From: Paraburkholderia sp. PGU19 | Lineage (GTDB): Bacteria > Pseudomonadota > Gammaproteobacteria > Burkholderiales > Burkholderiaceae | Direction: 5' to 3' | Length of the DNA stretch: 64,000 bases | Assembly (NCBI RefSeq): GCF_013426915.1 | Contig: NZ_AP023182.1 | Coordinates: 620,001 to 684,000 of the forward strand | In this document: piece by piece, positions 1 through 9,241 of the stretch | Numbering within the stretch: position 1 is the stretch's first letter | How the letters are laid out: each line of letters starts with the position of its first letter | Notes under the pieces: model-generated | Seen by the model: only the letters and a program-made list of their open reading frames with translations | What the model was told of the DNA's origin: nothing | The model's database searches: none | Position numbers and translations under genes: made by a program

Positions 1-2
1 GT

Positions 3-446
3 GAGGAGCACGACCCGGTACTCAACATGTCAGAGTCGGGAATGCTGACGCTTTCCGTTGTAGGGGCTCGCTGCAAGAACCTGCTGCTGCAAGACAAGAA
101 GGGGCACTACTTCCTCATCGTGACAAGTGCCACCAAGTCGCTGGACCTCGCTGGTATCGCTGAAGCAATCGGCAGCAAACGCCTGTCGTTTGCATCGGCG
201 GACACGCTCTTCGCGTTGCTGGGTATCCGTACAGGCGCGTTGAGTCCACTTGCACTGGTCAATGACGAGGCCAAATCGGTGCAACTTGTGTTCGATGACG
301 AACTAGGCAGGGAAGGGTGCTTTCTGTTTCACCCACTCGAGAACAATGCGAGCGTATCGCTTTCCCGAAGCGCGCTGGACACCTTTCTCCGCAACATTGA
401 TCATCCGGCAAGCTGGCTACCTCTCGCCGCCAGAAAATCCGATTGA
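3..446 (+). CDS. ProXp-ala/YbaK-type aminoacyl-tRNA deacylase, 5' partial
   Basis: This is the C-terminal part of a YbaK/ProX-family deacylase, a freestanding editing enzyme that hydrolyses Ala mischarged on tRNA-Pro. The sequence shows the family signature CKNLLLQDKKGHYFLIV near the start, then a LSFAS...LLGI segment, SPLALVND, and the HPLENNAS motif near the end. The frame is open to the left edge of the window (reading EEHDPVLN before the first ATG at 27), so the real start is probably outside; the internal ATG at 27 would remove part of the domain. Family assignment is firm; the exact substrate tRNA is inferred from the closest subfamily pattern. Confidence 0.8.
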   Translation, partial: EEHDPVLNMSESGMLTLSVVGARCKNLLLQDKKGHYFLIVTSATKSLDLAGIAEAIGSKRLSFASADTLFALLGIRTGALSPLALVNDEAKSVQLVFDDELGREGCFLFHPLENNASVSLSRSALDTFLRNIDHPASWLPLAARKSD

Positions 447-888
447 AGCCGGTGTAGGCGTAGCGCGGATGTTCGGTTGGACGCCGATACTGTCGGCCGG
501 TGTCCGTAGGTTCGCGCGGGAGCGGACGGTGACGCTAATGTGGCGTGAGGGGGCGCACCGTCGGTCTGAGTCTATGTCGAGTCTCGATTGGTGAACGGCT
601 GGGTGCGGCCACTTCGGACGTTTGGCGCGCCTGCCAAGACTGTCGACAATCGTCGGGGACACACGTTGAGGCAATGCCCTCCGCTTGACAACAATCTGAT
701 GGTTTTCCATGAGGCGGCTAAGACTCCATTGAAGCTCTAAAGTGGGCTGTGAAGCGGCACAACGATCCCAGCTTGACGACCCTATCGGTGATACACCCTA
801 CACCGATCAATCTGAGGGAAGCTGTTTTGGGACCGGCGGACGGATTACAGATGTCGTGCGGACTGCCAGATGTGCCCTTGCGTGCGAA
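447..888. other. Intergenic stretch without a recognisable gene
   Basis: Short frames exist on both strands but none carries a recognisable motif or a convincing ribosome binding site. It separates a plus-strand gene from a minus-strand gene (convergent), so only termination signals would be expected here. Confidence 0.4.
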
Positions 889-1644
889 CTATTTATCTAA
901 TGCTCCGTTCTCAGAGACCCATTTCAGTGTCACCAACCACAAGTCATGTCCGCGGTGCATGAGGCTTTCATTGCTTTGCCGGAGGCGAATAGCACCTGCG
1001 CCTTTGCCCACTTCGTCCATCGTAACAACGCATACTCCGTCTTTCGGAGTCAGATACCAGGTGTGGTAAAAGGTTGGTTGAGTGCCCGGTGCATAGCCGT
1101 ACCAGCCAATACGCGTATTAGGGACGAATTCATGAATCCTGCTTTCGAGCGATAATCCGAAAGTCGTCCATCGGAACACGCTATTTGCGTGCAGAACAGT
1201 TCCTCCGCCACCGACGATGCGTACGTCCTTTGAGTTTGGGTACCATCGCGGCCAATCGCGCGCATCGACGATTTTGCTCCATACGTGTTCGCAGGATGCG
1301 TCAACAACAATCTCATTGTGCGAAAACAGGTCTGCGGTGGAAGGGTCAAAGCCATCCGGCCAGTGAATCTCTTGTGAACGGTTCACTAGATCTGACCGCA
1401 TCGTCCTGATTGCGTCAGGTTGCGACTGAGCATGCGCGGCGTCTTCCTGATCACCCGCATAGCTCGCACCAGATGCGATGGCGAGCCCAAGGGCCAAGCC
1501 CGCAACCAGAACACCTGTATGAGAAAGCCGGGAACGGGGCGTGTGATCGCCTCCCGACGAAACCGGGTCGTCCAGCGTCGGGCCTGATGTACGTACGATT
1601 GAATGTGTTTTCGCGCCAGAAAGACCAATATCCTTGAACGTCAT
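889..1644 (-). CDS. SRPBCC-family (polyketide cyclase-like) membrane-anchored or exported protein
   Basis: A protein of about 251 residues. The N-terminal part has a hydrophobic segment (roughly residues 48-64, rich in L, A and G, ending in SGASYAG) that could be a membrane anchor or a late signal peptide. The C-terminal 150 residues form a START/SRPBCC ligand-binding fold: EIVVDASCEHVWSKIVDARDWPRWYP is the typical opening of this family, followed by SRIHEFVPNTRIGWYG and HTWYLTP. Such proteins bind hydrophobic ligands or act as cyclases or dehydratases; the ligand here is unknown. I chose the start at 1644 because GGAAAC precedes it; a frame extension to 1710 also exists. No operon partner is evident. 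Confidence 0.65.
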   Translation of the reverse strand: MTFKDIGLSGAKTHSIVRTSGPTLDDPVSSGGDHTPRSRLSHTGVLVAGLALGLAIASGASYAGDQEDAAHAQSQPDAIRTMRSDLVNRSQEIHWPDGFDPSTADLFSHNEIVVDASCEHVWSKIVDARDWPRWYPNSKDVRIVGGGGTVLHANSVFRWTTFGLSLESRIHEFVPNTRIGWYGYAPGTQPTFYHTWYLTPKDGVCVVTMDEVGKGAGAIRLRQSNESLMHRGHDLWLVTLKWVSENGALDK

Positions 1645-1858
1645 TTGTGTTTCCAAGTGAATTATACGTAGTGCAAACCAAGAAGGGTTTCTTACTTCTG
1701 GGGTTTGCAAGCGATCCGCCGGTGTAACGCGTTCTGCGACATGGACGGATAGAACAACTTCTCCTCAACTCATCGATAACCGTCAATCGCTTTTTGGGTG
1801 GGGACAGACGGTTAGCAACTGCAGCGAGTCAGCAACTGCAGGCGATGACGCGTCTCCA

Positions 1859-2680
1859 TCAAGCGTCCCACTGAGGCGCGAACGGAGGGGTGACGAAGCG
1901 CTGATCCTTCGGCAACGCGGCAATAGCGTTTCGATCATCGTCGTCAAGCTGGATCTTTGCCGCATCGAGATTCGATTGCTGGCTTTCGCGTCGCTGCGCC
2001 TTGGGTATCGCGACAACACCGTCCTGATCGAGCAACCACGCGATGGCGATCTGCGCCGCAGTTGCACCGTGCTTCCTGCCAATGCGAGCCAGCACTGCAT
2101 TGGTGGCTGCACGTCCTTGCGCGAGCGGTGCATACGCTACAAGTGGAATATTCTTGCCGCGAAGGTAGGTGAGCATCGCGCTCTGATCGAGGAATGGATG
2201 GTATTCCACTTGGTGACACGCGATAGAAGCGCGGATTTCCTCGACGGCCGCCTTAATGAGATGCATGTTGAAATTGCATACGCCAATCGCGCGTGTTAGC
2301 CCCTCTTCTCGCAATCCTTCGAGGGTTTCCAGTACTGCTGCGAGGTTGATGTCACGCGACGGCCAGTGGATCATGTAAAGGTCGACGTAATCGAGGCTCA
2401 GCTTCTTAAGACTGTTGTCGAATGCACGGCGGATCGCATCCGGCTTAAGGTTCTCGTGCCACACCTTTGTCGTTACATACAGGTCATGACGCGCGATTCC
2501 TGATCCGGCGATCGCCGCGCCCACCGCGTCTTCATTCTGGTACATCTCGGCAGTGTCGATATGACGATAACCTACTTCCAGCGCACTTTCGACAACGGGC
2601 TGGCAGTCGCCGCCCGGCATGCGAAACGTGCCAAATCCAAGGCGCGGAATGGTGAGGTCGCCTGTACTGATCTTTTCCAT
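1859..2680 (-). CDS. Aldo/keto reductase, 2,5-diketo-D-gluconate reductase-like
   Basis: A cytoplasmic NADPH-dependent carbonyl reductase of 273 residues, the usual AKR length. Visible motifs are GFGTFRMPG at the N-terminus, the AKR signature GYRHIDTAEMYQNE containing catalytic Asp and Tyr, the catalytic Lys in VTTKVWHENL, the His in MIHWPS, GVCNFN, and the C-terminal cofactor segment VVAIPKAQR. It is closest in pattern to DkgB, which reduces 2,5-diketo-D-gluconate and methylglyoxal, but the physiological substrate is not fixed by sequence. A LysR gene is divergently placed 120 bases away and is a plausible regulator. Confidence 0.88.
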   Translation of the reverse strand: MEKISTGDLTIPRLGFGTFRMPGGDCQPVVESALEVGYRHIDTAEMYQNEDAVGAAIAGSGIARHDLYVTTKVWHENLKPDAIRRAFDNSLKKLSLDYVDLYMIHWPSRDINLAAVLETLEGLREEGLTRAIGVCNFNMHLIKAAVEEIRASIACHQVEYHPFLDQSAMLTYLRGKNIPLVAYAPLAQGRAATNAVLARIGRKHGATAAQIAIAWLLDQDGVVAIPKAQRRESQQSNLDAAKIQLDDDDRNAIAALPKDQRFVTPPFAPQWDA

Positions 2681-2800
2681 GATGTCTCTCCGTTGTGTGA
2701 AGACGACTCTACTGTCTCATGTGGCCATTGATGAATAAAGTAGGTCGTGTTCAATTGTGTAATGATAAAAGTCACGAATTGGTCTTCAATGAGGTGCGCG

Positions 2801-3778
2801 ATGACATTTGACGGACGGTTGTTCGCGGGCATAACGGTCCTTGCAGCAGTCGCGGAGAGCGGAAGCTTTGTTCGCGCCGCAGAGGCGCTTGCGCTCTCCC
2901 CATCCGGCGTGAGCAGGGCGATAAGCCGGTTGGAAAAACGCATTGGGGTACGGTTACTCGACCGGACGACCCGATCCCAGACGTTGACTGACGAGGGGAG
3001 GCGGCTATACGAGGCTGTTAATCCGCATATGTCCGGGATTGAGTCGGCGGCTGCCGCTGCATCAGGCTCCGCGAACGTGGTTCGAGGCAGGCTCCGAGTA
3101 AACATAGACCCGTTCTTTTCACGGACAGTGCTCGCCTCGAGACTGCCCGGATTTCTCGGGCAATATCCTGAACTTTCGCTTGAGTTGATAATGCGTGATG
3201 ACGTCGGCGATCTGGTCGCCGACGGCTTTGACGTAGCGGTACGCTTTGGTATGCCCCCGGTTGGAACGCTGGTCGCCCGCAAACTGCTCGATACGCGAAT
3301 CGTTACCGTCGCGTCTCCCGCCTACATTAATGCCAGCGGCAGACCGGATCATCCCCACGACGTTGTTCATCACGATCGCGTACTTTTCTACAACCCTGTA
3401 ACGGCACGGCCGTTCGAATGGGAGTTTCACAAGGGGAAGAAGGTCGTTAGTATCCCGGCTTCTGGTCGACTGCTTGTTTCAGACGTCGGCACGATGCTCG
3501 GAGCATGTGTTGCGGGTGCCGGAATCGCCCAGGTGATGTCGATCGGAACGGAGACACTACTCGCCGAACAAGACCTTGTTGACCTTTTTCCGGATTGGCC
3601 GGATGAGCGCTTTCCTCTCTATGCCCTTTTCCCGTCGCGACGCCATCTGGCGGCCAAGGTACAGGCTTTCATCGACTTCTGCGTTGATACGCTAACCGTA
3701 CCATCGGCGCCTCTGTGTCCAGACCGACCAGGCAGGAGCCAGACTACACCGAAGCGTCCACGTACCCGTTCTACGTGA
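2801..3778 (+). CDS. LysR-family transcriptional regulator, divergent from the aldo/keto reductase
   Basis: A 325-residue LysR regulator. The N-terminal winged helix reads VAESGSFVRAAEALALSPSGVSRAISRLEKRIG, followed by RLLDRTTRS and the substrate-binding domain with DVAVRFG and a C-terminal GAGIAQ segment. I start it at 2801, preceded by GAGGTGCG; the upstream ATG at 2747 would add a non-homologous leader. The divergent layout with the reductase at 1859-2680 is the classical LysR arrangement and suggests it controls that gene. The last 20 residues are basic and proline-rich and probably unstructured. Confidence 0.88.
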   Translation: MTFDGRLFAGITVLAAVAESGSFVRAAEALALSPSGVSRAISRLEKRIGVRLLDRTTRSQTLTDEGRRLYEAVNPHMSGIESAAAAASGSANVVRGRLRVNIDPFFSRTVLASRLPGFLGQYPELSLELIMRDDVGDLVADGFDVAVRFGMPPVGTLVARKLLDTRIVTVASPAYINASGRPDHPHDVVHHDRVLFYNPVTARPFEWEFHKGKKVVSIPASGRLLVSDVGTMLGACVAGAGIAQVMSIGTETLLAEQDLVDLFPDWPDERFPLYALFPSRRHLAAKVQAFIDFCVDTLTVPSAPLCPDRPGRSQTTPKRPRTRST

Positions 3779-4170
3779 TGTCGGCGTTGATTTGAACGGC
3801 ATTCTCACGGAGCAGGTCGCATAGCGCATGTAGTCTGGGCTTGCGGTCTTATCTGACCCGTCGGGACACCCCGTCAGGCATTGCGGATCTCCGACGGTGA
3901 GGCTGACCAGTCAGTTCGAATCAAATTGAACGACCGGCTTTGATCGGCGCGATCGTCCGGGTCGATTTGATGCATTCGTCGCTTGCCCGGATTCGGGCCA
4001 TAAGCGGACGGTGACCGACACACTCGCTCGGACATTCGGATTACCGAACTACATCTAACGACAGACGTTCGATTTGCGGTGCCACTCATTGAGCACTCGG
4101 ACTTGCGCGACAGTCGCGGAGCTCCTGCCCGTGTCTCCGCGACCTTCAGCAATTCGACCGGGTTTGACGT
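3779..4170. other. Intergenic stretch, nothing recognisable
   Basis: No frame with family motifs. It lies between the convergent LysR gene and the AraC-like remnant. Confidence 0.35.
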
Positions 4171-4381
4171 TTCTTACTAATTCGCTTATGCCGTGCGCGA
4201 ATGCAACAGGGCAGTGCCCGCGCAACAAGCGGTCGCGCAATCCTCTCAGCCAGCTCTTGCGATCATCGGCCATCGTGCCGACGTAGCGACGCACCGTCTC
4301 GAGGAAGACGCGCACCGCAATCATGGTCAGCACCGTGGCGCTGGCGGCCGCGCCGGCCTCGCGCAGGCCGGCGTCGGGTTC
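4171..4381 (-). pseudogene. Remnant of an AraC-family regulator (cupin_6 domain tail)
   Basis: The minus strand just beyond the stop of the large lipoprotein gene encodes about 70 residues that resemble the end of the cupin_6 ligand domain of AraC regulators: a helix VRVFLETVRRYVGTMADD followed by SWLRGLRD. The downstream HTH part is missing and the sequence becomes unrelated. There is no start codon or ribosome site. This is a similarity judged by eye over a short stretch and could be accidental. Confidence 0.3.
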
Positions 4382-4383
4382 GA

Positions 4384-6537
4384 TCAGTTCAATACCGAGT
4401 ACTTCAGCGTCCAGCCGAACGAGCGGCTCACGCCCGCGCCCAACGCGAAAGGTGTGCTCATGCACGCGAAGTTCGAGTGCAGTTGACCAATCGGCGTCGT
4501 CGATAACGGATTGGTCGTGCCTCCCGCCGTGTCGAAGTTCGACAGCGAGCAATTGTCGAAGCCCGTGGTGCCATAGCTCGTTGCGGCGCTGTCCGCATAG
4601 TTCACATTGAAGCCGCTGGCGCTCGTGGTCTGAAAGTCGGCGAACGACGTGAAGTCGGTTTCCACGGCAACGTTGCCCGTCAGCGTTGCCGAGCTCAGCG
4701 TATCTGTGCGGGTTATCGTGCCGCTGCTGAAAGTCAGGACCGTATGCGCTTGCAGATCGAGATCCGTCGTGTAGGGTGCGTTCTTCGTAGCCTGCCGGAA
4801 CTTGGTCGTGTCGAAGGACACGACCACCTGCCCGTTGCTTTCCTGCACGTTCAGGTTCTTGTAGTACGTGACCGGAATATAGGTCTTGCCGTTGTATGAG
4901 ACCTGCGGAATCAGCAGTGCGTAGCCGAGATCAGTCGTCCCGTACATCAGCTTGTCGGAGAACGGGACCGGGTAATACGGCGTGTAGGAGTTGTAGTCCG
5001 GAGCCTGACTCAGGTTCAGATTGATCACGCGCTTGCCGTCGCGCACCGTCAAGAGCGCGGCGCTGTACGGATGCGCGCTATCGCTCGGCAGGTTGTACGA
5101 GGTGAGCGTGTAATGCGACAGGCCATTCAGATAGGACGTAAAATCGGCATCTGCCATTGGCGCCTTGCCGCCGAATCCGAGCTTGTTCCACCAGTTGTTC
5201 ACGTACAGATACTGATGCAGCAGGCTGAAGTTCTCGCCCATCACGCGCGCCTTGCCGCGATAGGAATCCGTTCCGCGCCCCTTCACCCACATGTTGACCG
5301 ACGGCGTCGGCAGGCTCGGGTCGTACCAGAAGTTGTCGAAGCGGTAGGCCGCTTTGTAGATGAACGAATAGGCGATCTGCATTTCGTTTGACGTCAGCAC
5401 GCCTGCGTTGGCCGCCGCGGTCAGAATCTCCATGAATGCCGAATCGCCGTAGGGGCCGATGGAACGTCCATAGTTGAACCCCTGGCCGTCAGTGTTCAAT
5501 TGAGGAAGAATGAGATCCACGGATTTGCGCAAATACCCCTTCAATTCAGGCGTCAGATTGGCCTGGTTGCCCATCTCGAAGGTGCGTTCGACCACTTCGC
5601 CGATCAAGAGCGTGCTGTACCGATCGAAGCGCGCCTGGTCGTAGTAGGTGGAATTTTTGTTCGAAGCTTCATCGGAGAAGCCGCCTGAGGAGTCGTTTCG
5701 AATATGCTTCGTGAGCGTGTAGAGCAGCGCGTCGCGCGCGCCCATCGTTGCGACAGAAGGGTCGGACGCGGAGGAGAAGCCCGGATTGCTCCAGCCGAGC
5801 TTCTGCCGCAGACCTGCAATGCCGTACGAGACGGCGTAGTAGTTCTGCGCGGTGTTGAGCGAGGCGACGTCGATTGCCGTGCCGGCGGCGGGACAGGTAT
5901 CGGTCGCGCCGCTCGCGTCCGGTCCGAACATGTCGCAGAAGTTGAGGCGCTTCTGCAGCGTCGTCAACATCGCGTCACTGAAGACTTCGTTGAGCATGCC
6001 GTGCGCGTTCAGGTTGTTCAGCGCGACGAGGTAGTAATACTCGCCCCATGACGTGTTCGCATAGGTGTATTTAGCGCCGCTCGACTGCATCATCGCGGTC
6101 GTGATCTTCTGATAGGTCGCGAGGTAGTCCGCGTACTTCGGGTCTCCCTTGGCTTTCATGTCGATCAGGATGTACGACAGGCCGAGGGCCAACTTGCCCG
6201 GCAAGAACTTGTCGCCGGTGTTCGTATCGAGCACGTGAACGGGGCTGCCGTCGCCGAGGTCCATCACCACTTGCGTGAAATCGGGAGATTTCCTGATCAG
6301 GTCGAATAGCGCTCTCATCTGACCCATCATCGTGATCGAAATACCCGCGCCCGCCGGCACGCTGGTATCGGGCGCTCCGTAGGCGATCGCCTGAAGGGAA
6401 TTGGCCGCCATGGCCGAGACGGGCGGCGACGCCGTCGTGCCAGACGGGTCGTTGCTGGTGCCGCCGCACGCGCCGATGAGAAACGCGGGCAGGGTGCTCA
6501 GTGCTAGCGCGATAGTGGACTTCTTCGGCGAACGCAT
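4384..6537 (-). CDS. Large exported lipoprotein, possible polysaccharide-active enzyme
   Basis: A 717-residue protein with a lipoprotein signal: basic start MRSPKKS, hydrophobic core, and IGAC with the lipidated Cys at residue 24. The next 50 residues are a low-complexity linker. The middle (about residues 80-470) is helix-rich with many W, Y and G residues and a segment GFNYGRSIGPYGDSAFMEIL. The C-terminal 230 residues are rich in T, S and aromatic residues and look beta-stranded. Helical toroid plus beta-sandwich is the plan of several polysaccharide lyases, but I recognise no catalytic motif, so the enzyme role is only inferred. Three LacI-type operator sequences lie upstream, which supports carbohydrate regulation. 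Confidence 0.65.
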   Translation of the reverse strand: MRSPKKSTIALALSTLPAFLIGACGGTSNDPSGTTASPPVSAMAANSLQAIAYGAPDTSVPAGAGISITMMGQMRALFDLIRKSPDFTQVVMDLGDGSPVHVLDTNTGDKFLPGKLALGLSYILIDMKAKGDPKYADYLATYQKITTAMMQSSGAKYTYANTSWGEYYYLVALNNLNAHGMLNEVFSDAMLTTLQKRLNFCDMFGPDASGATDTCPAAGTAIDVASLNTAQNYYAVSYGIAGLRQKLGWSNPGFSSASDPSVATMGARDALLYTLTKHIRNDSSGGFSDEASNKNSTYYDQARFDRYSTLLIGEVVERTFEMGNQANLTPELKGYLRKSVDLILPQLNTDGQGFNYGRSIGPYGDSAFMEILTAAANAGVLTSNEMQIAYSFIYKAAYRFDNFWYDPSLPTPSVNMWVKGRGTDSYRGKARVMGENFSLLHQYLYVNNWWNKLGFGGKAPMADADFTSYLNGLSHYTLTSYNLPSDSAHPYSAALLTVRDGKRVINLNLSQAPDYNSYTPYYPVPFSDKLMYGTTDLGYALLIPQVSYNGKTYIPVTYYKNLNVQESNGQVVVSFDTTKFRQATKNAPYTTDLDLQAHTVLTFSSGTITRTDTLSSATLTGNVAVETDFTSFADFQTTSASGFNVNYADSAATSYGTTGFDNCSLSNFDTAGGTTNPLSTTPIGQLHSNFACMSTPFALGAGVSRSFGWTLKYSVLN

Positions 6538-6674
6538 GGTGTCTCCTTGTATGAATTGGAATGGTTAGCGACCGGGCCTCGCATGTGCCCTAGTCTTCGC
6601 GGTTTCTAGTCAGCGACCCGCCGAGTTCGCGTCGTCACCTCACCGAGGCGCTTGCCAGGGAGGGGTGGACTGCT

Positions 6675-6690
6675 TGGAAAACGTTTTCCA
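6675..6690. promoter_or_regulatory. LacI/GalR-type operator 1
   Basis: A perfect 16-base palindrome, TGGAAAACGTTTTCCA, with the central CG dinucleotide characteristic of LacI/GalR-family operators. It lies about 138 bases upstream of the lipoprotein start, read on the minus strand. Confidence 0.65.
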
Positions 6691-6722
6691 GAAATTTAGG
6701 TTTTCGGGCAAATGAAGTCAAT

Positions 6723-6743
6723 CGTTTTCTCAACCAGAAAACG
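6723..6743. promoter_or_regulatory. Inverted repeat, second operator-like site
   Basis: Arms CGTTTTCT and AGAAAACG (perfect 8-base inverted repeat, 5-base spacer). It reuses the half-sites of the neighbouring palindrome in a spaced arrangement. Confidence 0.45.
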
Positions 6744-6817
6744 TAGGGAGAAACCCGGCTATATCGTTAATTTTGATCAATCTTCATTCCCGATAACGCA
6801 AGCTGTGACCTGAATTA

Positions 6818-6830
6818 TGGAAAACGTTTA
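6818..6830. promoter_or_regulatory. LacI/GalR-type operator, degenerate third copy
   Basis: TGGAAAACGTTTA matches the left 12 bases of operator 1 and keeps the AAACGTTT core; the right arm is degenerate. Confidence 0.4.
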
Positions 6831-7591
6831 ACTTAATGAGTTTCCCCGCTGAGGAGTGCGGCAACAGGACATAGAGTCGAATCGATGGCTCGGCGACCGC
6901 TTTCGGGCCTCGCACGTGCGGCGGAATATGGCGATCACGGCATGGAGCCATGCGACCGATAGCAACGGAACATCGAGTGGACACGCAAGTTGCTTGAGGC
7001 ACGGCTCCCCCGCCGGGCGGCGGGGTACAGGATTGCAGATGCTCCAGCATTAAGCGCCGTCCTGCAGTCATGGGAGGCTGCGCGCGTAACCGCGGCCACA
7101 GCAATCACCTGGCTATCTCAGCTTGACGTCTTCACGCGCCATCGACGTGCGCCGAGAAACGTTCGCTATCCTGCTGAATTGACGATCAAATGCCATTCGT
7201 TAAATTAACGGCTGGGACGGGCAGGCAACGGAATTGGTGCCCGACGCCAAAACAGACATTCAAAGCGGATGCCGAGCGGTTAGAACGGCGCATATGCCTT
7301 AAGGGACCCGTGCGCCAAATGGATCATGTGAACGCCCGTTGTACCTTGAAAGCCGCCTTCAAAGCTGCCTTGGGTCAAACGGCTGCCGTGGGGTCGCTTG
7401 CTGCCGGTCGCCGACTTGCGAGCTTCAGGCGGTGTACGCGGATTGCATGGGGACTGCACCCGGCCAGTTTTCGACACCAGTGCATGTGCGCGCGCCAGAC
7501 GCTCGAACGGTCGCTTCACACTTGTAAGCAAACCTGACGGGCTCACTTGGGCCTGCCGACCGGGGCCGCAGAAGCGAAAGGGCCCCGTCAC
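6831..7591. other. Long stretch without a convincing gene
   Basis: Frames up to about 115 codons occur on both strands but lack motifs, ribosome sites and consistent codon bias. It probably contains the outer part of the lipoprotein control region and decayed sequence. Confidence 0.35.
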
Positions 7592-7885
7592 TTACGGCTT
7601 GATGGCCTTGTTGTCCGAGGAATCGGCCGGTGCGATCGCGGGCGATCCTGATGCCGATGATCCACTCTTTACGCCGCCGTATGAGAGGCGTCTTTCAGCC
7701 GCCTGAATATCCTGCGGATAGTTCCTGTCTTTACCCGCCGCGGGGTTGTAGCCGGCCTGTTCTATTTGCTGGAGTTCGGCGCGCACCTCGGCGCGTGTGC
7801 GGGGCGCCGTGTCCGACTGGGCGAATGCCGCCAGCGATACGGCGAAAGCGGAAGTGGCGGCGACTGCGAAAATGACCGATTTCAC
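7592..7885 (-). CDS. DUF4148 small exported protein
   Basis: A 97-residue protein with a Sec signal peptide (KSVIFAV...AAFAQ) and the DUF4148 core TRAEVRAELQQIEQAGYNPAAG followed by NYPQDIQAAERR. The family is almost confined to Burkholderiaceae and its function is unknown; it is often stress-regulated. The start is GTG at 7885, preceded by AGGAGG at ideal spacing; a longer frame to 7933 has no such signal. A second, broken copy lies at 18386-18775. Confidence 0.85.
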   Translation of the reverse strand: MKSVIFAVAATSAFAVSLAAFAQSDTAPRTRAEVRAELQQIEQAGYNPAAGKDRNYPQDIQAAERRLSYGGVKSGSSASGSPAIAPADSSDNKAIKP

Positions 7886-7979
7886 GATGACCTCCTGTTG
7901 CGTACTGCACCCGGTTAAGCCCAGTTCTGTCATCCCTGGAGTTTAGGCGAGCAACCCTACGAGACTGATACAACGGGCA

Positions 7980-8087
7980 TGGCGCCATCAACTGGTGTCG
8001 CAATGCGACGATCTGGGGCTGCAGTGACAGCCGCGAGCAGAACCACATGGCCAGGCACGCGATCAACCCCCGGGCGAGAGGTGGCAT
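7980..8087 (-). pseudogene. N-terminal scrap of an integrase-type (IS481/IS3-like) transposase
   Basis: About 36 codons reading MPPLARGLIACLAMWFCSRL and then PQIVALRHQL. The leader with two hydrophobic turns and then a LEIxALRHQL motif is typical of the start of integrase-core proteins of this type. The frame ends soon after and no catalytic core follows. The call rests on a short motif. Confidence 0.4.
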
Positions 8088-8385
8088 GATTCGAAATCCT
8101 CTGGGTGACCACACGTCAAGGATGCGAGAGTGAAGTGAATGCCCAATCAAGCAACAGAATCACCAACTTCGAATTGTCGGGAATGACACCCCTGCCGTTG
8201 GCTGAGCGTGACCCGCGCACCTGGCTGGCGACAGGCTGATTGTCAGCATCGTGGGCTATCGCACTTCTGCAGGAAACTCGCTTGTCGGTATTGGCTCGCC
8301 GAAGCGGTTTCGCGTGTTTGAATCTTCAATGTCTATGGAACAGTTCCCAAAAGCCAGTGGCAGAAGCCGTTCCGGACTCCATGCG
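8088..8385. other. Intergenic stretch, nothing recognisable
   Basis: No gene-like frame on either strand apart from shadows. Confidence 0.3.
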
Positions 8386-9156
8386 TCAGCGGTCCGGTGT
8401 CGCTGGCATCGAACTCGCCAGCGACGAGCCTTCCGTGAGCGTCAGCAGGATGTCGGCGTACCAGGCGCAGTTCAGCCCGAGTGCCTCGTCGAGTTCGACG
8501 TCGCGCGAGCCCACGTCGAGCCGCGCCGAGTGAACGCCGAGCAGCATCCATGGCAGGTCGCCCAGCGCCGGTTTTCCGCCGGCCACGCGCTTGACGACGG
8601 GCGCCCCGCTGGTGCCCCGGTGTGTACGCGCATCGGTCAGGAAGTACCCCTTGCCCTGGAATCGCATGCCGAATGAAGACGCGATGACCGCCTGGCGCAC
8701 GACTGGCAGGTGGTGCAGCGTGTCATGGAAGCCGAGCGGAAAGCCCACGACCAGCAGCGAGGTGCCGACCTCCACCTGGTCGAGCGACCCATGCAGGTGG
8801 GCGGGGGTGAAGGCACGGTAGGCCATCCGCCGCGGCAGCGCTGACTGCTCGAGCTCGATCACCGCCACGTCTATTTCTCCCGCAGTGTCGAGCCCCTGGC
8901 GCCAGATGCTCTTGCCGTTGCGGTACAACGGAATCGAGAACCCGGTGGATCCCGCCATGTTGTCCGGGTCGACGTGCAGCTCGATCTCGAGGCGATCAGG
9001 GAAGTGCTTGCTGGGCTCGTCGATCACGACGTGCCGGCTGGTGACCAGGAACAGCCGTTCATCGCGTTCAAAGAAAAAGCCGCTTGCATTCGTCAACAGC
9101 CGTTGACCCTCGAAGGTGGAGACACGCGCAGCGACAAGCAGAATGGATTCGATCAT
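8386..9156 (-). CDS. Trypsin-like serine protease domain protein
   Basis: A protein of about 256 residues that is essentially one chymotrypsin-fold domain. The catalytic triad is visible: His in FLVTSRHVVID, Asp in EIDVAVIEL, and Ser in THRGTSGAPVV. No signal peptide is apparent with the start used here, so it may act in the cytoplasm or be a sensor or immune-type protease. I place the start at 9156 (MIESILLVAARV), where the domain begins; the frame continues to 9243 and would overlap the divergent methyltransferase start. Substrate unknown. Confidence 0.75.
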   Translation of the reverse strand: MIESILLVAARVSTFEGQRLLTNASGFFFERDERLFLVTSRHVVIDEPSKHFPDRLEIELHVDPDNMAGSTGFSIPLYRNGKSIWRQGLDTAGEIDVAVIELEQSALPRRMAYRAFTPAHLHGSLDQVEVGTSLLVVGFPLGFHDTLHHLPVVRQAVIASSFGMRFQGKGYFLTDARTHRGTSGAPVVKRVAGGKPALGDLPWMLLGVHSARLDVGSRDVELDEALGLNCAWYADILLTLTEGSSLASSMPATPDR

Positions 9157-9241
9157 GGCGTGTCCGTGGGGCGTGGAGGCGGTCCACGCATTATGCGCGT
9201 ACGCGCGCTGAATCAGCCGGAGATCCAGTAGACTGTCGCGC

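Noticed and set aside
2572..3282. 236-codon minus-strand frame between the reductase and LysR
   Set aside because: Antisense to LysR; S/R-rich shadow, no start signal.
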